Shown: positions 41,951 to 53,762 of the stretch, in pieces
How positions within the stretch are numbered: position 1 is the stretch's first letter
How the letters are laid out: every line of letters begins with the position of its first letter
Program-made: the position numbers and the translations under genes
Notes under the pieces: generated by a model
What the model was told of the DNA's origin: nothing
The model's input: the letters and a program-made list of their open reading frames with translations, nothing else
Database searches by the model: none
Source: Buxus sempervirens
Taxonomy: Eukaryota; Streptophyta; Magnoliopsida; Buxales; Buxaceae
Assembly: GCA_947561395.2 (NCBI GenBank)
Contig: OX387187.1
Span: 25,897,829 to 25,961,828, forward strand
DNA length: 64,000 bases
Reading direction: 5' to 3'

Positions 41951-44900
41951 TGTAAAACCCTGAATTTTCAGTAAATAAATAAATAATAATTACTTATGAA
42001 TATCTTGAATGTCAATATATTTGTCAAAATAACTTAGAAAATAAACTTGGAAATTTCGGAAGAAATTGAATGGGTAGATGTGAAAATATTAAGAGAAGGG
42101 TATTTCGGTCAATTTACATTAATTATCGGTAAATAATTAAATACATTAACTAAAATTTGTTATTAGACTTGAGAAATAATAATAGATTTAAATTGGGGTT
42201 TAGATTGTGTACTAACCATGATATTTAAAGCTTAGTAATTGGAATAATGGCGTATTGGTAGTTATACTTGATTTGAAACCTGAAGTCGAGAGGAGAATTT
42301 TGTTGAAGGATATTAATTATAATTATAGATGATCACACTGATAGAGGAGATCCGGAGTTTGACGCAGATCTGACCGTTGGATCGTGAGATATCAAGGAAA
42401 GAGTGGATTAACGGTCCTTATTAAGTCTAATGGATGGGTAAGTATGGAACCTGACCCTAGGGAGATACGTGGGATCAGGGAAGAATAAAATAGGGTTTAA
42501 TATTTTTAGTTGCATTCATAGGGTGTCTTGGGTGTTGAAGTTTGGAGGCTGCGGCGGAAGAGAAGAAGAACGAGAGAGAGAAAGGGAGACCGAGAAGAAG
42601 GAGGAAGAGGGCATATCTCTGGTTTCTCATCGTTCCTGGAACGTCTCTTGCCTGCGAAGAGGAGAGGAAGTCTTTGGTTGGAAGAAGAAAGGATTTGAGC
42701 GGACGGAGGTAGGTGGCACTTCGTTTAACGATTATTTTGTGTTTATGGGATTAATCGATTCGATTGCATGATCTTCTATGTTGTAAATATGTGTATATTG
42801 ATTGCTAATAATTTATATGAATTTTAGAAGCGATTAGAACACAAAAATTTGATGTTTAGAAACTCGGGTTGTCGTTTTGGATAGAGCGCTGACCTCACCT
42901 GCACTTAGCGCTCTTCAGCGCTGTGCGGCGTTCGTTTAAATTTTTGAGCGCCCGAGATCGCCCTCTGACGGTCGCTCGGCGCTCGTGTTATTTAAACAAA
43001 TAACGCGTTTCCGAAAACGCACGAACGCTGAAGACCGCTTATCGCGATGTCAGGCGGTCGTTGAAAAAAAAATGAATTCGATGGGTGCAATCATTACAAG
43101 CCTAATTTGTAATAACTTTTATTAAAATTTAGTCAATAACACTCATTTGTAATAACTCCCTTCTTACTTTATTTGACTTAAACTAAAACCTAAATACTTC
43201 TATTTGTCTTTTATTTTTATTTGACTTAAACTAAAATCTAAATACTTCTATTTGTCTTTTTGATCATGACTAAACCTTAATAACTTTAAAAACACAAACC
43301 AATTTAAAATCATGCTATGTACGTGAATTCCTCCCACTATATCCAAACTTGAATAATTTTTATATTATAACCGAATCTTAATTAAATTCTATTACCTTAA
43401 AAACCACTCACCTGTACTATTACACAATTGAGTATTAATTTAATTAATACATGATTAGAACCGCACTCTAGCGTACGTGTTATGCATCAAATTTCTTACT
43501 TAATTACATATCTACCTAACACTAAATTGGGTTATCATGTTGAAGATATTTTTATATACTGAACAAAATATTATGATTAATAAACTGGGGAACTGTTTAG
43601 AACCGGACATTGAACATGAACCTAATATGTTATAAATAATAATGAAATTGAGAATTATCTGTGATGGCTTGGTGGCCAGTTTTATAAATAACCTGCTTGG
43701 TGGCAGAGATACCCGCTTGGTGGCGGAGACCCTAACCTGCTTGGTGGCAGAGATACCCGCTTGATGGAGGAGACCCTAACCCGCTTGGTGGCGGAGACCC
43801 TAACCTGCTTGGTGGCAGAGATACCCGCTTGGTGACGGAGACCCTAACCCGCTTGGTGGCGGAGACCCAACCTGCTTGGTGGCAGAGATAACCCGCTTGG
43901 TGGCGGAGATACCCGCTTGGTGGCAGAGACATTACCTCCTGCGGGAGAGATTCATTACCTCCTGTGGGGCAGATGTATTTCCGATGGATTGCATCCTATA
44001 GGAGAGATACCTCATGTGGGAAATATGTGATTATGCGTGATTGCATCCCACATGGAGGATGGGTGTGTGAGTTACCACTGGAAGGTGAGGAAGCTATCTC
44101 CTACGGTAGAGGTAGATGCTAGGTGTTCACATCCTGTGGTAGAGTTATGCTGTCTTCTGCAGGGGGTACCTGTAGTCTTAGAGATGTGCATTCTCCTGCG
44201 GAGTTTGTGTGTATACTAGGTGTTTACATCCTGTGGTAGAGATAGGCTACTACCTGAAGGTTGGCTTTTATTACTGATATGATGATTAATTCTCAGGTAA
44301 ATGGATTGTTATTTAAAAGGAAATATTGAAATGTCATAATTGAACAGAACTGTTATGATTTATGTGAACTGTTAAAATGGAATATTATGGAATCATGAAT
44401 AAATGTGGAACTGCTCTTAAGAAGACACTACAGAAAATAAACCAGAAACCATGGGAATGTGAAATATAATACATTGTCCTTTAAATTGAAATGAAACACA
44501 CATGATTAACTTCTTTTAATTCGGGCACTGACTAAATGTTTGTTGTATCGTGATTATTCGTTTATCTCATTGACTGTAATTACTCGCCTATTTTACCGTG
44601 CATGAAACCACTGTTATTTTCTATATGTATAAACTGTTTCCTCATGCATGTGTTACTTACTGAGATAGTTGTATCTCACCCCTACTTCATATTCTACTTT
44701 TCAGGTTATCTTGGAGAGGACGCCACGGGTTAGACAGATAGTGGGTTGAAGTCTAGAAATTCCATATGAAAAGAGTAGGATGATTTTATATAGCTGTATT
44801 TATTTTATTGGAATCGTAATAGATGATTTTGTAGGATATTAAGAGTTAGTTAAATTTGTAGTTGCCTTCCATTTGATTAGTTAATGTAATTGGATGATTC

Positions 44901-45052
44901 AGTTTCTAATAAATGATTTAAGCTTCCTAGTACTCTGATAAATCTTAGTTCTTTATTTCCTTATATTTGAACTGATTGTAATGTACCACAAGTTAATGCT
45001 TTGATCCGAATCAAAATGAGAAAAAAAAATGACCCGGATTCGGGGCGTTACA
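41951..45052 (+). mobile_element. Solo LTR, family F3
   Basis: Starts TGTAAAACCC, ends CGGGGCGTTACA, with a perfect TSD gtccc (41946-41950 and 45053-45057); 3,102 bp. Contains a GC-rich array with AGCGCT and GCGCTCG motifs (about 42880-43070), the tandem repeat 43672-43931, and a 'CATGCATG..TTACTTACTGAG' block near the end shared with the F3 LTR at 31442. A short Glu/Arg-rich frame at 42469-42771 has no family support. Confidence 0.85.
43672..43931. repeat. CTTGGTGGCGGAGA tandem repeat
   Basis: About eleven units of 19-25 bp with core CCGCTTGGTGGCGGAGA, alternating between 'GGCGGAGACCCTAAC' and 'GGCAGAGATAC' versions. Looser GGAGAGATACCT-type repeats continue to about 44240. The open frames in it are repeat artefacts. 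Confidence 0.85.
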
Positions 45053-48000
45053 GTCCCCTTTAATTGATTTTATCTTTTTAACCAATTAAGTTAAGTGGGT
45101 CGAATATGGGCCCCGTTGGAAGGCCCATTGATTACCGGGTTGAGCTTTTAATCAAGCCCAAGGCCCATTAGGGTTATTGGGTAGCCCTTATTGGATTTAG
45201 TTATTTTAATTTTGGGGTTAATTAAGCATGCAAATTAAGTGGGTTTAAGTTTTTAAGGCCCAATGGGCTTGGGATTGGCCCATGAGCAATTAACCAAATG
45301 GCCTTGAGCCCATTTATTCAAAACGGGCTTTGGTTTGGGCCGGATTGAATGTGGGCCCCGTTGGAAGGCCCACAAAGCCTTGGTGGGTCCAATGTCTCAA
45401 AATGGGCTTGGAATGATCCAAGAGCCCCAAAAGGATCAGACTATGTTAAAATGGGTCGGATTGGGTCTAACCGGGTCAAGGAAATTAATTTTTTTAATAA
45501 ATTACAGAAATGAACCGCATATGCAATGCGGTCTGGGCAGAACCACATTTACTCTGCGGTTCAGGTCTGACCGCATATATAATGCGGTCAGGTCCGAACC
45601 GGACTGATTATGCAGTTCGGCCCGACTTTCGAAAAGAGGCTGAAACCTTAGCTGGCCTGGTTCGTCTGACTCCCTGGGACGTCCGACTGCTTCTGTTGGG
45701 CTTCCAAGCATGCTCAGAATGGTCCAAACGCCTCATTTTCGGCTAAAGTGACTCTTTTCATGGAGCTCTTCAAAGTAGGAATAACTTCAACTTGGAATGA
45801 CATTGAAAAGAATGAAACAGGGACTTTGGACTTCCCGGTTTAGCATGATCACCACTTCTCTTTTCTTTGGAAAAGAACCAAAGGAGTTTCGAAGCAATAC
45901 TAACGTCCAAATTCAAACAACCACTCCATTCGAGCATTAATAACTAACAGAAATCATCAACATAGAACATGTACGACCAGTAATCAACAACTAATGTGCT
46001 TATGAGTTATGAAACAGCAAACTAGAAAGTCCCCATGAATAAACGAGGAAGTTCAAAAGAAGGAAGCTTAAAATACTTAAAACAATTTAGATGGACTAAG
46101 AATTATAAATGAAAACTGGAGTGAGTAATATATGCATGCATGTTATAGAAATAACTGGTATAGAAAAAGAGATTAATGCAAAAGACATGTCATGCTAACA
46201 AAGCCAAAATACTTACAAAACCATATGCGATGGGTGCATGTAGAGCTCCTTCTAAGAAACATGCTTAAAATAGAGGTGAAGGTTACTATATGCATGCAAA
46301 AATGATTTTTTTTTAATATACAAGACTATGCACATACAAAGATGGCGAGACATGCAAGAGAATCAAAATATAAAAGAATAATGACTTCCTATTTTAAATG
46401 AAGGGAAGGGGGAGAAGGAGATTAGGGGGTACAAAAGATCCATTGGGAGGACAAACCCCTCCCTTAAATAAACCAAATCAGCAAAATAAGGGAATTCCAG
46501 GAGGGTTTAGATGAGACTTTTTACTTATCATAAGGTAGCACTCCTCCCATCTTTTCGTATGGAGATCCCCTTCTTACCAAGGGGATCTCACATCATGCAC
46601 AAAGAGAACGAATAGGTTAGAAAAATAAAGTAGTAGCAAAGCCTCAAACTAACAAAAAAGAAACTTGCTCAGAACACCCTGATTTTCACATATGTCAAAT
46701 ACAGAGTCAAGGGAAGGCTCACCTTGCTATTACTTCTTCTTTTTGAAGTGTTGTGGTTCTTCTGTTGATGTGGACAGCACTACAGATCCTCCTCTGGTTC
46801 TCAAAAGTGGCCTCCTCCTTGTCCTCAAGTTGAAAGAAGGGAAAGAAGAAAGAACAGAGAAGATTGGAGGGTAAAATGGGGATTAGTGAAGCTGAGGTGG
46901 GGAAAAGGATGTTTCAGCAGGCTATTGGACGTGGGGGGACCAGGCAAGAAGATGGGGGGACCAGCAACAACCTTTTGCAATGGGGGTTGGGGCCCCCTTT
47001 TATAGAAAAAATTTCCAAAACCGCACTTCTAAACCGCATTTGAAGTGCGTTCGAACCGCCCATGTGCGCAAATCTCGCGCGAATCCACCAGCTGTCGCTA
47101 GCTAGAGATAGCTGGCATTAGGGATAGGGTTTCATTCACATTTTAAGTGCAGTTTAGGCCAAACTGCACTTAAAATGCGATCACGAACGTTTTTAATGCT
47201 TGCAGACGCCAAACCCTTCTCCATTTTGGCGAAAATTCAGATTTTCCTTTTTATTTTTCATTTATTTTAAATACGAAAATTAGATATTTTAATAAATATT
47301 ATTATTTTATTCAATATTTTTATTTGTTCTGCCATTTTTTGCTTTTTCGCCATGTGGGCAGTTTTTATGAAAACTTTGACTAACCATAACTTTTTCATCT
47401 GATGCCTGATTTTAGTAAACTCAGTGGCGTTGGAATCAGGTCGAGATTCTCTATCCATTGAGCTAAAGTTGATAGAAAATTCAAGTTTTTTAGCAGAAGT
47501 AAAAAACTGCTCCCCGAAATGCAGTTTTGCTCATATCTTACTTTCCGGGACTCTGATTCCAACAAACTCAATTGCGTTGGAATCGTGTCGAGATCCCCTA
47601 TCCAATGGGATCAAGTTAGGCAGCTGAATTGGGCTTAAGCAAAAAGTCAATTTTCTGCTCCCCACAAGTTTGACCATCTCTTAACTGTGAGACATGGAAA
47701 ATCAATCTAATGACTTCCTATCATCACACGGGATTCATAAAAGGAGGAGTCGCCAACATTCAATTTTTAGGTGTGAATGGACACCAAAAATCATCAAATA
47801 AAAATACAAAAAGCAAAGCTAGATTAAAAATAACTCTACTTTAAAATAATAACCAGAGATGGGTATGGGGATTAGATTATGAATAGGGGAAGGTGTTAAG
47901 CACCCCTATTTATCCACACAAGGTGGTTGCCAAGTATTGTTCATGCTAGAAAAAATGCTTGCTAATAAAAAACCAAATTAAAAGTATGAAAAAGAACAAA

Positions 48001-48159
48001 AAAAGATGTATGACCTTTTTTATATGAATGTCCCAATTAATTCTGGACCCTTCATATGAATATACCATCTTGAGGGTTTCATGATTGAGTAAAAAAAAAC
48101 AAGATAAAAATCAAAGAAAGCAAACCTAAAGTAAAACACCAAAAAGGCTAGATTTAAGT

Positions 48160-48880
48160 TAAATCCTTGAAATAAAAAATTAAAATCAAAATATTGAAGA
48201 ATTAAACCTGAATAATCTAGGGTACAGATCTAGTCAAAATCTCTCATTAATTGAAAGATCTAAACCGAATACACCCATGTTGATATAAGACATAAAAAAG
48301 GGAGAGTTTAGACCATAGGATCTTCTCTCAAAAATTAAAATCACACAAAAATCATCTCATAATATTGAAGAACAAATCTAAACAGTTTTAGGGTACAGAT
48401 CTAGTCTAGATTTCTCATTGGTTGAGAGATCTAAACCAGATTCACCCATGTTGATGAAAAACATCAAAAAGGGAGAGTTCAAACCATAGGATCCTCTCTA
48501 AAAAATTAAAATAACACAAAATTCATCTCATAATATTGAAGAATAAATCCAAATCATCGAGGGTATAGATCTGGTCCAAATTTCTCATTGGTTGAGAGAT
48601 CTAAACTAGATTCACCCATGTTGATGAAAAACATCAAAAAGGGAAAGTTCAAACCATAGGATCCTCTCTCAAAAATTAAAATAACTTAAAAATCACCTCA
48701 TGATGCTGAAGAATAAATCCGAATCATCCAAGGTACAAATCTGGTCCAAATCTCTCATTGGTTGAGAGATCTAAACCAGATTCACCCATGTTGATGAAAT
48801 AACATCAAAAAGGGAGAGTTTAGACCATAGGATCTTCTCTCAAAAATTAAAATAACACAAAAATCACCTCATGAAACCCT
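48160..48880. repeat. Four ~200-bp tandem units inside the F1 LTR
   Basis: Each unit has GGGTACAGATCTAGTC-like text, TCTCATTGGTTGAGAGATC, ACCCATGTTGATGAAA and ACCATAGGATC blocks in the same order. Copies 2-4 are closer to each other than to copy 1. This expansion is absent from the other F1 LTRs here. Confidence 0.8.
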
Positions 48881-49761
48881 AGAGGTTACTTTAAGGCTTC
48901 TAATTTCAGATCTACCATATTGATCATGATAGATCCAAAATCTTAGCCTAATAATAACCAAAAGAAAGAAAATAATATAAAAAAACAAAACTCTAGGAGG
49001 AAAATAAGATCTAATGCTATAAACAGCATAGATCCATGGCATTCCTCCATATTTCAGAAATGAACAATCACATATACAAACAAAGTATTTTAAAGACTCA
49101 TATCAAGGATTACAACAAAAAAGGGTCTATCCTACGGATCCACCTGTCCTCCTTTCCCCTAGCTCTCTCTTCACGTTTTACGGCTAGAGAGTAGTCTTGA
49201 GGTACTTGGAGGTAGGTTTGGGTTACAACCACACATAGGCCTTATTCTATAGAAAAAGTAGAAGATAGAATAATCCTAGAATTTAAAAACAGAAAAGAAA
49301 AGAAGAGGAGAGGCATACCTGGATTTCTGAAAGTAGAGAGGCAAGGGTTCCCTTCTTCACTTGGAGCTCTTCAATCTCCAATTTCTGACCATTTGCTTGA
49401 GGGGAGGCCCTCTATTTATAAGCAAAGGCAAGGGTAATAAAGTCCCAAGGGTAGACACAAAAGTGTGTCTAGAACCTTCCAACTTAACCCTAAAGCATTA
49501 GTTCAAAGGCATTTGGCTAATCTCGGAGGCTAAATTCGGGAATTCCCACTTCTTAGACAGAGGTATAGAAGTAAATAAGTGACAACTCGCGGGATATTCC
49601 AATTTTGAACAAAACACTTGTATCCGACAACTCAGGTCGAATACAAACAAAAATCTTTGTATCCGAAATAATATTTCGGATACAAGGAAAAACGCTTGTA
49701 TCCGAAATATAATTTCGGATACAAAGAAAAATGCTTTTATCCAAAGAAAAATGCTTTTATC

Positions 49762-52240
49762 TGTGAGACATGGGAACAATCACCGGGATGATTTCCCCTC
49801 TGTCAACACACGGGCTCAACGTAAAAATGGGAGAGTCGCCACCATTCAAATTTTTGGGGTGTGAATGGACACCAAAATCATTAAAAATAATAAGCAAAAA
49901 TAGTTAAAAGGCATATTCTAGAGTAAAAATAACTCTACTTGAAAATCAAATCCAGAGATGGGTAAGGGGATTAGATTATGAACGGGGGAAGGTGTTAGGC
50001 ACCCTCATTCACCCACACAAGGTGGTTGCCAAGTGTTGTTCATGCTAAAAAATAAGAAAGCTTGCTAAAAATCATTAAAAACCTTGAAAATGGACAAATG
50101 TATGATATCTTCACATGAAAATCCAAATGAATTTCAGATATTCTTTTATGTCAATATCACTTCTGGAACATCACCAATAAATGGAAATCAAAGCAAAAGT
50201 TGCACAAAACCAAGTTGATTTAAATCCGGGAAATTCGGTAAAAGCAAGAACCCTTAGTCTTGAAATCATTCAAATCCAATTTAAATTGAATCAAACCAAA
50301 TCCATTTGAAAGATTATGGTAAATAAGAGACTCATGCAAAATTTCAATTGAATCCGGTTGAAATCCTAGGAGTTATGCCTCCTTTAAAATTGCTGCTGGA
50401 GATAATTAAAAGTGGCAAGTAGGCAAGTTTGGAAAATCACCTAACAAAATTGGCTCCATATAAATTCATGAAATTTGGTGTGATTGAATTCTGTATGGCC
50501 ATATTTCAAATGAAACTAGCCTCATACAAAAATTCATTCGGATGTGCCTTGGGCGGTTTCCCGAACAGGCCCCGAAGATCACAGATTTACCTAGAAAAGT
50601 GCTATTGAACAGCTTTGAGTAAATCTATTGCTCACGACACAAATGGAGTCAAAAAATTATGAAACCAACTGCATTTAAAACTAGACTTCCATAGGAAAAC
50701 TCAGAAATAAGAATCACTCGAAGCGGACTTAAAACGAACACATGGCTCTCAGTCGAAATGACAAGTTCTGTATTCAGATCAGAACTGACCTATCAACTTC
50801 GACAAAAAGGTGTTAAAAATCCGCTTGATAGAAATTGATGAAATTTTACAGACATAAACTAGACAGCCTCGCCTTTCCCATGGCTCTAGAATCACTCCAA
50901 AATTCATCCGGACGATGAAGTTATGAGTGTCTGAAGTTGGGGTACAATTGCTGTCAAGTTAAACCATTTTTGGATAAAAATAACTCAAAACAGTGACGAG
51001 ATGTGTGATCCATGCAAGATAGAACAAAATCACTTGAAAAACATTCCAGAATTGATTGGGGCTATTTATTTCAGATTTATCACAATAAATGCAATAAATC
51101 CGAAATACGAGCCTATCCCGCCAAAATCACGTGCCATGTATGTGTAAGTGTAAAAATCATTCCAACAACATAGCAAAGATAGCATGCATTCATATCAATC
51201 AAAATAGGATTCTAAAACAAACTAGGGTTCCGTTCCATTATCGTTTCCCTTAGTTTTCTCTCCCCGTTAAACACGGTTCTTCAAGATAATCTTGGGGTAC
51301 TTTGAATATGAAACAGTTTTCATAGAATCACAAGGCTTATAGCATGCATTTAGATCAATAAAAAAGAGGGTTCTAGAACAACCTAGGGTTCCGTTTCATT
51401 ATCGTTTCCCTTAGTTCTCTCTCTCTGTTAAACACGGTTCTTCAAGATAATCTTGGGATACTTTGAATATAGAACGGTCTTCACAGATTCAAAAGGCTTA
51501 TTCAAATAAAGGTTCTAATACTAGGATCAATCCCCAGTCTCGTTTCTCCTAGATCCCGCCTTCACGTTTTACGGCTAGGGGGAGTCTTAAGATACTTTGA
51601 GCCGGGGAAGGGTTTTCATACACACATCAAAGGCCTTATTCTACAGGAAAGGTAGAAGAAGAGATCTAGATCTAGAATGTAAAAACAGAAAATTAAATAT
51701 AGGTTTGAGGCTTACCTGGGTTCTGGAAGCAGTTCCACAGCGGTTCCCCTCTTCACTCGGAGTTCTTCTTGGCAAAAGTTCTTGACAAGAGTTGTTGGCC
51801 ATTTGCTTAAGGAGGAGCCCCCTATTTATAGGCAAAGGCTAGGGTTAGGGTTGGTGGGATGGTAGACACAACATAAGGTCTATAGCCCACCAACCTTAAC
51901 CCTAAGGCTATTTTCGAGATTTCTACTCATTTAATGAGGGATATGATGGTAAAAGGTGAAAACTCTCGAAAAACCCTAATTTTGAGCAAAACTAATGTAT
52001 CCGACATGTCAGGTCGAATACACTAGCGCCTATGTGTATCCGGCATATGTTGCCGGATACATTAAGGGCTACTTGTATCCGGCATTTTCCATCGGATATG
52101 AAGAAATACGCTTGTATCCGACTTGAGTTGCCGGATACAAGAAAAAAACTCATTTTCTCAAATTTTGTGCTGGTTTCCAAGGAGATAGTGATTTTTACTG
52201 ATTATTGATCATTTTTACTTTGCAATTTGGGGTGTCTACA
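49762..52240 (-). mobile_element. Solo LTR, family F1, inserted in another F1 LTR
   Basis: Starts TGTGAGACATGGG, ends GGGGTGTCTACA; TSD ttatc (49757-49761) against ttatt (52241-52245), 4 of 5; 2,479 bp. Closest in layout to the solo LTR at 37220-40226, including the doubled ~190-bp block (about 51225-51480). TATA box 51831-51822, palindrome array 51996-52139, leader donor at 51711-51715, U5 primer-like block at about 49830. It lacks the long U3 hairpin segment. Confidence 0.9.
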
Positions 52241-53308
52241 TTATTCGAACTATAATTTCGGATACAAAGAAAAATGCTTTTATCCGAACTTTAATTTCGG
52301 TTCAGGGCAAAAATGACTTTCTGCATGGCACTGACCCTTACCTGCACAAACAATACTTATTTACATGTAATATCATTTAAGTAAATGTCCTCGTATTTTT
52401 TAATCTCCATTTACTTAAGATATTACATGTAAATATGCATACCCCCCCCCCCCAATTTGAATCCATTAAAATAGTTCCAGGCCCAAATTCCAAGTGAATA
52501 AAAAGTCAACTTTCCAGTTCAAGTCTAAATTCCAGTTTTTCAGGTCTGATAAAAAGATTCAACTTGTTAATATCAAGGTATTTGTCAAGATTTAAAGGCT
52601 CAAAAAATTCATTTATGCAATAACATTGCTAAAAACCTAATTACCGGGAAAAATTCTCTTGAAATCTTGCCTTAAAAAATATTTCATTTTTTGGGGTCAA
52701 AAGTCAACAAAATTCAACCGGAAAAAGTTTGACTTTGCACAAAAGATTGAATTTGGACCTTTTCCTTTATGGTTTTGGATTCAAATGGGTTAAGGATCTT
52801 AAACCCAATGCTAAGAATTGAAAATTCCAATAAAATATTTCTCTCCTTCAAGGTTTATCAAAAATCGTGCAATTTTGGGGTGCCTACAATAACTTCTTCA
52901 TCCGGACTTCGATTTGTACAAACTCAGTTGCGTTGGAGTCGTGTCGGAATGTCCTTTTAATGAAAAGAAGTTTGGTGGTTGATTTTCATTGGATCAGAAA
53001 GTCAACTTTTTAACCCCTCCGGGTTTCACTTTTGAATTTGAATTTTTATTTTCCGCATTTTTTAGGGTGCAAAAATCAGGTGTCTACACGCGTCAAGCGG
53101 GCCCACTTTGCGTGCTTGTTGTTGGACTAGCACGCCTGGCCCGCCATCACCCCACCCCCTAAAAGTGATTTTTTCCCAGATTTTTTACAATTTTACCTCC
53201 CTACAGCCATATTAGGGGGTATACTTGTAATTGACTCTAAATGACCATTTCTACCCTTACAACAGCCATATTTGAGGGTAGAGGTGGTAAAAAGCCACCA
53301 TTGGTTTT

Positions 53309-53319
53309 CTATAAATAGG
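53309..53319 (+). promoter_or_regulatory. TATA box ahead of the foldback cluster
   Basis: CTATAAATAGG followed by a C/T-rich stretch (53325-53365), as at a plant Pol II start site. It is 48 bp upstream of the first foldback and inside hAT-like element 2. Confidence 0.4.
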
Positions 53320-53366
53320 CCTAACCTTTCCCATTCCAAACAACACCTCTTCTCATCTCTTCTTAT

Positions 53367-53762
53367 TTTCTTAGTCATATTAAGAGATTTGGCCAATGGC
53401 CGGCAAACTCGGCAAAGTGCTCACATGGGGGCGTCCCTAGGTCCACCATTGGCAAATCTCTTAACAAGACTCTAAGAAAGTTATCAAAATTTTTTTTTTT
53501 TTTTTGCTTTCTTCCTTTTCTTCTTAGAGTCATGTTAAGCAATTTTACTAATGGCCGACAGAGACACAGTGCTCACATGGGCGCATCCCTGAGCCCGACC
53601 TTTAGCAAATTTTTGAACAAGACTCTTACAAAGTTATCATTTTGTTTACTTTCTTCATTTCTGCCTCTTCACGATTAAACAAGAGTTGCAAAAGTGCTAC
53701 CTGCGTCGATTATTGCTTGGACAGTCAAGCAGTAAACGACGCAAATAACACATTTGCAACTC
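53367..53762 (+). ncRNA. Cluster of three miRNA-precursor-like foldbacks (candidate)
   Basis: Foldback 1 (53367-53479) pairs TAAGAGATTTGGCCAATGG with CCATTGGCAAATCTCTTA, with a looser outer stem. Foldback 2 (about 53523-53630) is a diverged tandem copy of it. Foldback 3 (53683-53762) has two 37-base arms around a 6-base loop, with 31 Watson-Crick pairs and one G-U. A TATA box lies just upstream. No known miRNA sequence was recognised. Arms 3 contain TGCGTCG/CGACGCA, which also occurs in the ends of CACTA transposons, so it may be only an inverted-repeat relic. Confidence 0.35.

Larger units (their letters stand above)
47686..52888 (-). mobile_element. Solo LTR, family F1 (oldest-looking), split by a second F1 LTR
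   Basis: Starts TGTGAGACATGG, ends GGGGTGCCTACA; TSD ttaac (47681-47685) against ataac (52889-52893), 4 of 5. About 2.7 kb without the inner LTR. It holds a ~200-bp unit repeated four times at about 48160-48880, with 'TTGAGAGATCTAAACCAGA' and 'GGGAGAGTT..ACCATAGGATC' blocks. The TATA box is at 49421-49412, and the palindrome array (TATCCGAAAT arms, 49621-49740) is where the inner LTR landed. The U3 hairpin lies at about 52346-52440. It is strongly diverged from the young F1 copy. Confidence 0.85.
41663..53088 (-). mobile_element. Solo LTR, family F2, reversed, host of three further LTRs
   Basis: On the plus strand it starts TGTGCGCACC and ends GGTGTCTACA, the reverse of the F2 layout. TSD cacgt (41658-41662) against cgcgt (53089-53093), 4 of 5. 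About 3.1 kb remain after removing 41951-45052 and 47686-52888. In its own sense direction it has a palindrome array with CCGCATT/AAGTGCAG arms (47187-47018), a TATA box (CTATAAAAGG, near 47007-46997) and a second array with GACCGCAT/ATGCGGTC arms (about 45610-45510). It also carries the F2 'ATGGATAGAG' modules at both edges of the inner insertion. Confidence 0.8.

Noticed and set aside
42469-42771. Glu/Arg-rich 100-codon frame
   Set aside because: GA-rich low complexity inside an F3 LTR leader; no family.
43732-43932. Minus-strand repeat protein LPPSGYLRHQAG
   Set aside because: Direct translation of the CTTGGTGGCGGAGA tandem repeat in a solo LTR.
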